DNA from: Haliclona indistincta
Taxonomy: Eukaryota; Porifera; Demospongiae; Haplosclerida; Chalinidae
Length of the DNA: 64,000 nt
NCBI GenBank assembly: GCA_964017065.1
Contig: OZ024784.1
Span: 4,631,152-4,695,151, forward strand
Direction of reading: 5' to 3'
Made by a program: the position numbers and the translations under genes. This document shows, one piece after another, positions 35,201-46,500 of the stretch (position 1 is its first letter; each line of letters begins with the position of its first letter). The notes under the pieces were generated by a model. That model did not search any database and was not told the origin of the DNA. It saw only the letters and a program-made list of their open reading frames with translations.

Positions 35201-37725
35201 CTCGCTCCTTCTTATTGGAGTATTTTCTTCACGAACTTGCTCTCTTATGTGATCTTCAATTCTCTGGATTTCTGCCAACATTTCTTCCTCTGATTGGCGA
35301 GTAATTTCTGGGAGACCAATATCACACCAATCCACTCTTTTCTTAGTGTGTGCTGTAAGATTTTTGGCCACTGCTGACTCATAATAATCACTAGACCTGA
35401 CACAGTTCCAGGGAGCACCTACAGCAGAAATGCATTTTCCTTTGAATTCTATTAGGTTGAAATTTCATTCTCTTACCATCTTCATCATCAGGCACTCCCA
35501 CAGTGATATGCTCATACAGCTGTTCCGGTCCAATGTCAGACATAACGATCCCCTGAGTTGGCTGACAGTTTTTCATAAACACTCTCCCAAGAAGACTGCG
35601 AATGAGACTCGTCTTCCCAACTCTCTCCTCTCCTAGTACCAGCAGCTGAAGTCGCTTGATGGTAGTCTTCCCTTCCTTGAGAGCCTTGCGATACTGCTCA
35701 ACATACTCCGGTCCACGCCTCCTAATGGCTGCAGGGATTACCTCTAGTAAAGGGAAATTAAATAAAAGTTAAAAAATAATTTACGAACAAGCACCAACCT
35801 GTATCCCGATAATATTCAGCTTTTTTCTTATCCTACACAAAAACAATCATAATAATGATAAAATGATAATTCTATCTTACATTGTTTTCGATTTCCTTCA
35901 GACTCTCAAATGTTGAATGACTTTTCAGTTCATCCTCAACATTGATATTAACCTGCTTACAGCATGTATGGTAGGCTGTGTCTCCATGCTGTGTCGCAGT
36001 GATTAATGATTGACACAATGCTTGACAATGCTAACCTTGCTCTCTGTTAGCATAGGGTCCAGGCCAGCAGCAAGCAAAGCTTTAGCTATTTTTGCCGACT
36101 CCTTTGAATCATGCATTGCAGCCAAATGAAGGCAACTAAGACCTTCCTATAACAAAAGGAGCAAGAGACGTGACAGTCTGTCAATAAATGCATAACTTGC
36201 CATTGTGGTAATCGTTGGATCTGCCCCAGCTTCCAGCAATCTAGGCACTAGAGTGTTCTTCTGATACTGACATGCAGTCAACAGTGGAGTATAGCCTTTC
36301 TGTAGGTCAATAATAATCCATGTTCCCAATTACCCTGTTTAGGGTTTGAGTACCTTGCTCTTGCTATTGATTATCTCCTTGCAAGCACTCTTTTCCAGTA
36401 GCCATTCTAGTATGCCAAGACTGCCAGAACAACACACATAATGTAGTACAGTGAGACCAGACTAAAGGAAAGGAAATGAAGAATACACAGAGATGAGACG
36501 AGCATTAGTACCTTGTTAGGAGTTGAATACACTGATTGATCAGTGATATGATGGTCCATACGTTTAAGAAGGTCTAGATGACCATTTTGAACAGCTAATG
36601 ATATCGCATTCAAGCGATTCTGTTGAGATTAAAAGAGTTTAAACCACCAAACCACTACTAACAAACATACTCGATTTTGTGGCACACACAACTGCTCACA
36701 CGCATCAGATGGATCACAAGATGAGAGAAGCCACTCAACCACACCAATGTGGTTTTCTTTCACAGCAAACATAAATGGTGTCCAGCCATCCTGAGATTAG
36801 GAGAGAATGACATGAAGAACATGAATCCAGCGTTACCCTGTTGGGAGAGTTGAATACTTTCATCCACGACACAGAATCCTGTTGTTGGCGTGAGAAAGCT
36901 GTCAGAAATGTGTCCAGCATTTCTAAGTGATTGTATTTACACAACATATGAACTGACGTCATTCTCTTCTGAAAGAGAGAAAGTTCAAAATAATATTTTA
37001 ATCTTGGATTGCAATACCTTATTAGAGGCATTCAGGCGTATCCCAGGCTGTTCTAGCAAGAACTCAACAAGCTCTTTTCTTCTTGCTATATCATCCATTG
37101 GTTCATTCTCTTCACAAGCCCTGACGTATTCCTCCACAGCCAGAAAAAGTGGAGGCAGTGTACCCTGAGAGTGATCACAACAGGCTTATTAATGGAATTA
37201 CTGTATGTGTTGATCGATATACACAAGCCACACCTCCTGCTCTAACCTGCAATGCTGTTAGGTCCTCGTTCAGGATTGTACGAACTATCTCAACACTACT
37301 GCATGCTTTGATAGCCAGCAATAATGGTGTGTACTCTTTGAACTGCAAAGAATAACTAACCAGTCTGCTTGTGATCAAACTTATCAGCTGACCTCATTGC
37401 CGAAATCTCCAGTTGTTCTAACTCTTAGCTCCAGGAGTTTGTCAAGAACTCCCTTGTACCCGCGCTGGCATGCCTTCATCAGTAAGCGTCTCAATGTCTG
37501 ATCGCCTGAGAGTCGTTTATTGACTCTTATCTGTTCTATGGCTGATCGATCAGCTGATTGAGTAGCCCTCTGGGCCTGGACGCGGCTCCTGATCAAGTCT
37601 TCGACGACGTACTCGTCATCCTGGAGCCCAAACGGTTCATGATCATCATCAGAATCTTCTTGATCCTGTAAGACATCTTCATCGACATCAGAACCTAGAT
37701 CGTCATCAAACTCTTCATCAGACAT
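32296..37725 (-). CDS. Ankyrin-Roc-COR GTPase (ROCO family), tandem copy 1
   Basis: The protein starts at 37725 with an acidic leader (MSDEEFDDDLGSDVDED). About nine ankyrin-type repeats follow, mostly one per exon (for example KEYTPLLLAIKAC, RMTSVHMLCKYNHLEMLDTFL, KGYTPLLTACQYQKNTLVPRLLEAGADP). The Roc GTPase has a P-loop GEERVGKTSL (near 35610), a G2-like TQGI, a large Pro-rich insert (35300-34930), G3 DFAGQ, and a G4 position reading THSG, not THxD. A COR domain follows (RPVSWLKFEERL, LLNPQWLAKIMTKVIEL). The C-terminus has a Cys-pair domain (YYGGPLVKECPGCDRSS, VECRFAEC), possibly zinc-binding, and an unstructured tail ending SQQNKH at 32296. ROCO proteins are large dimeric GTPases; this one has no kinase domain. 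Its role is unknown; ankyrins suggest a scaffold or receptor-like switch. A MITE sits in one intron. Confidence 0.88.
34268..34726. mobile_element. 459-bp Harbinger-type MITE in an intron of ROCO copy 1
   Basis: Perfect 16-bp terminal inverted repeats AGGCTCGTCCGCACTA / TAGTGCGGACGAGCCT bound the element. It is flanked by a 3-bp TAA duplication at 34265-34267 and 34727-34729. The matching intron of ROCO copy 2 (near 40103) has the empty site GTCTAATAGTAC with a single TAA, which proves an insertion. A TWA target duplication is typical of PIF/Harbinger elements. It has no transposase and internal sub-terminal inverted repeats (AATGCGCATT). Confidence 0.92.
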
Positions 37726-37759
37726 GACAATCTCACAAATAACAGGAAAAATAATTAAT

Positions 37760-38030
37760 TAAGGAGTAGCTTCAGTCTATCCCCTAGATCTATAAAGTAG
37801 CTAAGGTACTCACTGCGAAATATGTGGGAAAATCCACATAAATTATTTCGCAGTTTCTTCTTGTTGAGTGTTCACCAGCAGCATTGTGTGTAGGTATACC
37901 ATCACTATCAAACTGGCTGTACATGCGGTACTTGCACCTCTGTCTGATGATCATGCATGAACTTTACGAACATGCATTCTTGAGGTCTAATACAAGCCCG
38001 AGCCTTGTATAGCAACAAGACTCTCATTAG
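37760..38030 (-). pseudogene. Decayed copy of the last CARS1 exon upstream of ROCO copy 1
   Basis: The sequence aligns by eye with the terminal CARS1 exon at 48703-48955. Shared strings include GGAGTAGCTTCAG, GGTATACCATCACTATCAAA and TTGAGGTCTAATAC. Reverse-strand translation begins like CARS1 ([10 protein letters not shown]) but loses the frame after indels. It is a duplication relic lying just 5' of the ROCO start, exactly where CARS1 itself sits relative to copy 3. Confidence 0.88.
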
Positions 38031-38152
38031 ACATCATTGAATATAATGGTCCCAAAGGTGCTTATTATTAGTATTGTATATATGGACTCACAAATAAGCA
38101 ACATTTTCTATTTCATGGTTAGCATAAGCTTTGTAAAAATACTTAAACTAGC

Positions 38153-41100
38153 TCAAGTATGAGGCTCGGCAACAGGAGGAAGACATTTGTTGGTAGTTTG
38201 CACAGGAGCAAGAGGAGGTGGTGCAACCTCTACAGCTATATATAAGAAGAGAAATAATAATCATTGGCAATCATGAAGCATGAAAGTCATCGGATTTACA
38301 TTTCTGTTCAATATTCACAGTACTGCCCTTTTCAAAAATATTAGTGATTGATAGTTGAGCTTGACTCTGAGGAGGTGGAGGAGGCTGGGTGCTTGTTTCT
38401 TGATCAGATTCCTGTCAACGGACGAGACTAACAACAGTATACATGACACTACCATAGCATTACCTTCCAACCATAAAACTTATTAATATTCACTTTCCAG
38501 CTTACACATAAAGTACATCTAACAGTACTATTTGTGGGACGACATTTGTCTTGTGACTTAACAAAGGGAAACACTGAGCTTTGGTTACAGCCTTCACATT
38601 TCTCCACAAGAGGACCACCATAGTATTCTAGAGTACCAAGAATGCCCTTCTCTTCGCAGCAGACATTAGACAAAAGGTAGTCTTTAAATAACCAAAGGGT
38701 TTCAGTTGGAGGAGGGCGAGTGTATGGACCCCAACTAGAAAACCAAAATTATTAAGAAATATGCATTTAGCAGCACAAACCTAGCCTGTACTTCAAGTTG
38801 CTGCTTTGCTGCCAGTAATGTCACCTTCCAGTTGTATTTTAATATTGAAAAGAATTTGCAGCTGGTGCTTGTTATCGTTGGTTTACGTGGTGACTCTGTT
38901 TTTCTTAGGAGAGATAGAAACAGACACACCAAGTGTGTGTAGACCTCTTCGGGAAGGTACTGAGGAAACTCAAAGTAAAATTTATACATGTAGCCCTCAT
39001 TAACAAGAGGAGCACTCTCAGTTCCTGCTGGAAGTGCTGATGGGACTAAGTACAGATTCAAGGGTGGTTCATCTTCAGGCTGGGGGTATGGGCACAGGAG
39101 AAAGAAGGCTTTGAGAACACTGAGGATACTATCAAACACAACATCAGGATTTTCTCCAAGGAGTTCCTGCCAGCACTGCTTCAGCACATCCACTGGAATA
39201 GTACCTGTTTTCTTGAATTGGACCATTTTCCTGCGATCATATTTATCTGACTTTCCAACCTCCAGCCTCATCAGTTTAGTCATGATTTTAGCCAGCCATT
39301 GAGGGTTTAGTAGAACTAAAAGTGATCGCCTATCTTCAGCAGAGGGGATGAGTCCTGCAATCAGTGTAAGTTAAGACTTTTTGTGGAATGTTCACTCACC
39401 TTGGTCTATGATAACTCCTGTGTCGTGAAAAAATGCAATTGCTAAGAGAGGATCAGGCACTCCACATTGTCTTGCCCAGTTCTCCAAGTCTCCTCTGGTG
39501 GTGGACAATGGCTGATTCTTCTCCCTATTGATTCTCTCTCTAAGAAGACGCTCCTCAAACTTCAACCAGGATACAGGACGCTCTTCTTTAATGGGCAACT
39601 TAACTTTTTCCACCTGCTCTGTAATGTGGTTCTGCAGAGCTGCAATTCCACTATCTTGTCTTGATCCTATACAAAAATAACTTACTAAAACAGCAAAAAG
39701 TGATAATACCGATCACCTTCTGTCTTAGAGTTCTCCACAGGAAAATACCAATGCTCAGACTTTTTATCGTACATGATTCTTTCCAGAAACCGATCATCCT
39801 CTTCATTTGTAATTAACTCCTCCAGAACTTCATGCACTTTACGAAGGTCATCAGAACTCAGCTGCTCGCCATTCAAAGAAGAGCCAGAATGCGTACCCAC
39901 CAAAAAGATATTCCTTTGCTCAGCTGGAGAGTGTGCGTACACATTGTTCAACCAATACTTAATCTCAATCATTGGGTTTTTCACTGTGTTATCCTCTTGC
40001 TGAAAATAAATACAAAGACAGTATAGTATGGTGCAGGTATGGTGAGAAATTTAAAGATGACCATTAGTGAAAAAAAAGGCTTTTAATGCAAATCCACATC
40101 ATGTCTAATAGTACAAAACAAGTGAGTGCATAGACATGCAATCAAACCTTGGCATGTAGCCACTTCACAAAATCTTCCAGGTTGAACACTACTATGTAGA
40201 AGGCATGTTGAGTGATAAAGCAATGGTGCATTGGGCGATACAGCTTCTGTCCAGCAAAGTCCAGTGTGTGGAAGGTGAGAGGAGGATCCTTTCCTTTGCC
40301 TGTTCTGCTCAACTTTTCAATCTTTCGAGCACTACCTTGAGATATACTGGACCGAGGAGGAGGAGGAGGAGCAGGACGGGAAGAACGAGGACGTGGTGTA
40401 GGAGATTGAGTGACCGTTGGGTTAGTGGGAGGAGGTCTAGGATTGGTAGGAGGAGGAGGTTGACGAGGTCTTGCATGAAGAGGATTAGGATTGGGAGTTC
40501 TTTCATCACTTGGAGGTACTCTAGGCATATTACGACGTGGCTGAGGCTCTAGTCTCATAGGCGGTCGTCTTCCTGGCACCAACTCGCTCCTTCTTATTGG
40601 ACTATTTTCTTCACGAACTTGCTCTCTTATGTGATCTTCAATTCTCTGGATTTCATCCAACATTTCTTCCTCTGATTGGGGAGTGATTTCTGGGAGAGCA
40701 ATATCACACCAATCCACTCTTTTCTTAGTCTGTGCTGTAAGATTTTTGGCTACTGCTGACTCGTAATAATCACTGGACTTGACCCTGTTCCAGGGAGCAC
40801 CTACAGCATAACATTTTCCTTTGAATTCCATTAGGTTAAAATTACATTCTCTTACCATCTTCATCATCAGGCACTCCCATAGTGATATGCTCATACAGCT
40901 GTTCCGGTCCAATGTCAGACATAACGATCCCCTGAGTTGGCTGACAATTTTCCATAAACTCTTTCCCAAGAAGACTGCGAATGAGACTTGTCTTCCCAAC
41001 TCTCTCCTCTCCAAGTACCAGCAGCTGAAGTCGCTTGATGGTAGTCTTCCCTTCCTTGAGAGCCTTGCGATACTGCTCAACATACACTGGTCCACGCCTC

Positions 41101-43128
41101 CTAATGGCTGCAGGGATTACCTCTAGTAAAGGAAAATTAAATAAAAGTTAAAAAACAATTTACGAACAAGCACCACCTGTATCCCGATAATCTTCAGCTT
41201 TTTTCTTATCCTACACAAAAACAATCATAATAATGATAAAATGACTATTCTATCTTACATTGTTTTCGATTTCCTTCAGACTCTCAAATTTTGAATGACT
41301 TTTCAGTTCATCCTCAACATTGATATTAACCTGCTTACAGCATGTATGGTAGGCTGTGTCTCCATACTGGTCGCAGTGATTAATGATTGACACAATGCTT
41401 GACAATGCTAACCTTGTTCTCTGTTAGCATAGGGTTCAGGTCAGTAGCAAGCAAAGCTTTAGCTATTTCTGCGGACTCCTTTGAATCATGCATTGCAGCC
41501 AAATGAAGGCAACTAAGACCTTCCTATAACAAAAGGAGCAAGAGACGTGACAGTCTGTCAATAAATGCATAACTTGCCATTGTGGTAATCGTTGGATCTG
41601 CCCCAGCTTCCAGCAATCTAGGCACTAGAGTGTTCTTCTGATACTGACATGCAGTCAACAGTGGAGTATAGCCTTTCTGTAGGTCAATAATAATCCATGT
41701 TCCCGATTACCCTGTTTAGGGTTTGAGTACCTTGCTCTTGCTATTGATTATCTCCTTGCAAGCACTCTTTTCCAGTAGCCATTCTAGTATCTCAAGACTG
41801 CCAGAACAACACACATAATGTAGTACTGTGAGACCAGACTAAAGGAAAGAAAATGAAGAATACACAGAGATGAGATGAGCATTACTACCTTGTTAGGAGT
41901 TGAATACACTGATTGATCAGTGATATGATGGTCCATACGTTTAAGAAGGTGTAGATGACCATTTTGAACAGCTAATGATATCGCATTCAAGCGATTCTGT
42001 TGAGGTTAAAAGAGTTTAAACCACCAAACCACTACTAACAACATACTCGATTTTGTGGCGCACATAACTGCTCACACGCATCAGATGGATCACAAGATGA
42101 GAGAAGCCACTCAACCACACCAATATGGTTTTCTTTCACAGCAAACATAAATGGTGTCCAGCCATCCTGAGATTAGGAGAGAATGACATGAAGAACATGA
42201 ACCCAGCGTTACCCTGTTGGGAGAGTTGAATACTTTCATCCACGACACTGAATCCTGTTGTTGGCGTGAGAAAGCTGTCAGAAATGTACGCAGCATTTCT
42301 AAGTGATTGTATTTACACAACATATGAACTGATGTCATTCTCTTCTGAAAGAGAGAAAGTTCAAAATAATATTTTTATCTTGGATTGCAATACCTTATTA
42401 GAGGCATTCAGGCGTATCCCAGGCTGTTCTAGCAAGAACTCAACAAGCTCTTTTCTTCTTGCTATATCGTCCATTGGTTCATTCTCTTCACTAGCCCTGA
42501 CATATTCCTCCACAGCCAGAAAAAGTGGAGGCAGTGTACCCTGGGAGTGATCACAACAGGCTTATCAATGGATTACTGTATGTACGTGTTGATCGATATA
42601 CACAAGCCACACCTCCTGCTCTAACCTGCAATGCTGTTAGGTCCTCGTTCAGGATTGTACGAACTATCTCAACACTACTGCATGCTTTGATGGCCAGCAA
42701 TAATGGTGTGTACTCTTTGAACTGCAATGAATAACTAACCAGTCTGCTTGTGATCAAACTTATCAGCTGACCTCATTGCCGAAATCTCCAGTTGTTCTAA
42801 CTCTTAGCTCCAGGAGTTTGTCAAGAACTCCCTTGTGCCCGAGCTGACATGCCTTCATCAGTAAGCGTCTCAATGTCTGATCGCCTGAGAGTCGTTTATT
42901 GACTCTTATCTGTTCTATGGCTGATTGATCAGATTGAGTAGCCCTCTCCTCGTCACGGGCCTGGCTGTTGCTAGTCAAGGCTTCGATCATGCTGGTGACG
43001 GCATCATCTAAGAGCCAAGAAGGCTCGAGATGATCCTCAAAATCTTCTTGATCCTCTAAGCCATCAATCGGATCTTCATCGACATCAGAACCTAGATCGT
43101 CATCAAACGGAACGTCTTCATCAGACAT
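38153..43128 (-). CDS. Ankyrin-Roc-COR GTPase (ROCO family), tandem copy 2 (mosaic)
   Basis: Same architecture as copy 1: acidic leader from 43128 (MSDEDVPFDDDLGSD), ankyrin exons, P-loop GEERVGKTSL near 40995, Pro-rich insert in the G domain (about 40670-40310), DFAGQ, a G4 site THSG without the Asp, the COR domain, then the Cys-pair C-terminal domain (YYGGPLVEKCEGCNQSS). The protein ends in a PVQTTNK / LPPVAEPHT tail at 38153. From the ankyrins to mid-COR it nearly equals copy 1. After about 39030 (PSALPAGTE) it switches to the copy 3 type (NEGYMYKFYFEFPQYLPEE, LLRKTESPR). That switch marks a recombination or conversion join. It lacks the MITE found in copy 1. No frame disruption was seen. 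Confidence 0.87.
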
Positions 43129-43160
43129 GACAATCTCACAAAATAACAGGAAAATAATTA

Positions 43161-43425
43161 ATTAAGGAGTAGCTTCAGTATCTCCCCTAGATCTATTAAG
43201 TAGCTAAGGTACTCATTGCTTTTCCACTTATTTCGCAGTTTCTTCATCTATTTGTTGTTTAGTGTTCACCTGCAGCATTGTGTGTAGGTATACCATCACT
43301 ATCAAACTGGCTGTACATACAATACTTGCACCTCCGTCTGATGATCATGCATGAACTTACGAACGTGCATTCTTGAGGTCTAATACGAGCCCAAGCCTTG
43401 CATTACAACAAGACTCTCATTAGAC
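43161..43425 (-). pseudogene. Decayed copy of the last CARS1 exon upstream of ROCO copy 2
   Basis: Like 37760-38030, this segment aligns with the CARS1 3' exon (GCATTGTGTGTAGGTATACC, CTATCAAACTGGCTGTAC, TCTTGAGGTCTAATACGAG) but carries indels that break the frame. It lies immediately 5' of the copy 2 start codon. Confidence 0.88.
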
Positions 43426-43525
43426 ACCATTGAATCAAAGGTGCATGTGTTGGACCACGATAAAAAATAGAAAGCATAAATATTATTAGTATTATGTATA
43501 TGGATTCACAAATAAACAAAATTTT

Positions 43526-46500
43526 CTAGCTAAGTATGAGGCTCAGCAGCAGGAGGAAGAAAATCCTTGGTAGTTTGCAAAGGAGGAAGAGAATTGTTGG
43601 TAGTTTGCACAGGAGGAAGAGAATTGTTGGTAGTTTGCACAGGAGGAAGAGAGTTCGCATAGGAGGAAGAAAATTCTTGGCAGTTTGCACAGGAGGAAGA
43701 GAATTGTTGGTAGTTTGCACAGGAGGAAGAAAATTCTTGGTAGTTTGCACAGGAGGAAGAGAATTATTGGTAGTTTGCACAGGAGGAAGAGAATTGTTGG
43801 TAGTTTGCACAGGAGGAAGAGAATCGTTGGTAGTTTGCACAGGAGGAAGAGAATTGTTGGTAGTTTGCACAGGAGGAAGATAATTTTTGGTAGTTTGCAC
43901 AAGAGGAAGAGCAGGTGGTGCAACCTCTACGGCTATATAAGAAGAGAAATATTAATCATGAAGCATGAAGGTCATCGGGTTTACATTTCTGTTCAATAGT
44001 CACAGTACTGCCCTTCTCAAAAATATTAGTGATTGATAGTTGAGCTTGACTCTGAGGAGGTGGAGGAGGCTGGGTGCTTGTTTCTTGATCAGATTCCTGT
44101 CAACGGACGAGATTAACAACAGTATAAGACACTACAATAGCATTACCTTCCAATCGTAATGCTTATCAATATTCACTTCCCAGCATTCACATAAAGTACA
44201 TCTAACAGTACTATTTGTGGGACGACCTTTGTCTTGTGACTTAACAAAAGGAAGCACTGAGCTTTGGTTACAGCATTCACATTTTTCCACAAGAGGTCCA
44301 CCATAGTATTCTAGAGTACCAAGAATGCCCTTATCTTCGCAACAGACATTAGACAAAAGCTGCTCTTTAAACAACCAAATGGCTTCAGTTGGAGGAGGGC
44401 GAGTGTTTGAACCCCAACTAAAAAAAACAACATTATTAAGAAATATGCATTTAGCAGCACAAACCTAGCCTGTACTTCAAGCTGCTGCTTTGCTGCCAGT
44501 AATGTCACCTTCCAGTTGTATTTTGATATTGAGAAGAATTTGCAGCTAGTGCTTGTTATCATTGGTTCACGTGGTGACTCAGTTTTTCTTAGGAGAGATA
44601 GAAACAGACACACCAAGTGTGTGTAGACCTCTTCGGGAAGGTACTGAGGAAACTCAAAGTAAAATTTGTACATATAGCCCTCATTAACAAAAGGAATACT
44701 CTCGTCAGTTCTTGCTGGAAGTGCTGACGGGACTAAGTACAAGGGTGGTTCATCTTCAGGCTGTAGGTATGGGCACAGGAGAAAGAAGGCCTCCAGAATA
44801 TTGAGAATCTTGCCAAATACCATGTCTACATTTGTACCTAGGTGTTTTTCCCAGCACTGGTTTAGTACATCAGCTCCAATAGTCCCAGTATCCTCAAATT
44901 TACACATTGCTTCAATATCATAATCAGCTGTACCAAGCTTAAGCTCAATCACTTCAGTCATGATTTTTGCTAGCCATTGTGGGTTAAGAAGAACAAGAGC
45001 ATCATCCTTCAGTTCTGTCTCAGAGACTATGAAATCTAAAGAGAAATCAAATTGGTAAGATCACGACAGCTCTGTCACTTACTCTGATCAATGATTAATC
45101 CCATGTCATGAAAGAATCTTAGAGCTAATGGGAATTCAGGTGCTTCACATTCCCTTGCCCATTCCTTCAATTCTCCAGTGGTAGACAAAGGGCATTTTTC
45201 TCGATTCTGCCTCTCCTTGAAAAGACGCTCCTCAAACCTCAGCCAGGAGACAGGGCGTTCTTCTTTAATGGGCAAATTGGTCTTTCCAACCAAATCAATA
45301 ATATGCTTCTGCAGAGCTGAAATTCCACTTTCATTCCTTGACTCTGTAAACAATAAGATCATTGTGCATTACTTGCTAGCAAAATTTTAAACTATTTCAA
45401 TCACCTTGGGTTTTAGAGTTTTCAACAGGAAAGAAGCACAAGTCTGGTTTACCATCATGGTGACATTTAAACTTAACCATAGGCAAAAACCGTTTATCCT
45501 TCTTAATAAATTTTTTCAATTCAGCTTCTACTCGTTCAAAATCTTGTCGATCCAGCTTTTTACCATTAAGAGAAGAGTCAGCATGTGTCCCCACTAGAAA
45601 GATAGCTTGCTCGGATGCTTTAGTATGAGAATGAGCATACACATTATTCATCCAATACTTGATCTCAGTGATTGGATCTCGCTGTAAATAAAATATCAAC
45701 AATCAAATGCAACAATCAAAACATGTTATTCAAACCTCTGCATTCAGGCACTTCACAAAATCTTCCAGGTTGAACACTACTATGTAGAAGGCATGTTGAG
45801 TGATAAAGCAATGGTGCATTGGGCGATACAGCTTTTGTCCAGCAAAGTCCAGTGTGTGGAAGGTGAGAGGAGGGTCCTTTCCTTTGCCTGTTCTGCTCAA
45901 CTTCGCAATTTTTCGAGCACTACCTTGAGATAAAGCTTTAGTAGATTTTGATTCTGGCATAGATAGCTTAGGAGCAGGAGGGGAAGAGGAGCGAAGAGAA
46001 GTAAGAGTAGGAGTTGATTTAAGAGTAGGAGTTGATTTAAGACGAGGTGTTGCTTCGGAAACAGGCTTAGAAATGCTTTCTTTACTAGCTGAATTTTTCT
46101 GGGGTGCTTTGGTTTCTGCACGAGGCAGCTGAAGTCGAACAGGTCCAGGTCGTCTCAATTCTTTCTTTTCTAAAGGAATAGTAGCCTCTTTCCTAACTTG
46201 TGCTCTTGCCCTTTTCTCAATTTCTTCTATTTCTGCTAACATGTCCGTCTCTGTTTGAGTGATCTCTGGAAGTACAAGCGAACACCAATCTGATCTCGAC
46301 ACAGAATATTCCTGTGGCGGAATATTCTTGGCTACAGCTGCAGCATAACTATCATTAAACTCTATCTTTTGCTCTATCCATGGAACACCTGCATAACAAG
46401 AATGGTGAAAGATGTTGATATGAAGATGGATGGTTTACCTTCTTTATCTTCAGGTACTCCTACAGTGATACGCTCCAGAAGTCCAATATCATACATATCA

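Noticed and set aside
34826..35293. Plus-strand ORF opposite ROCO copy 1 (Arg-rich)
   Set aside because: It is the antisense of the Pro-rich insert. The sense strand has the continuous Roc domain and correct splice sites.
43536..43999. Plus-strand ORFs with Arg/Lys-rich repeats (GSLHRRKRIV type) and second minus-strand Leu/Cys-rich frame
   Set aside because: They are antisense or off-frame readings of the 30-bp coding minisatellite. The ROCO exon frame entering the array is the LPPVQTT frame, confirmed by copy 2.
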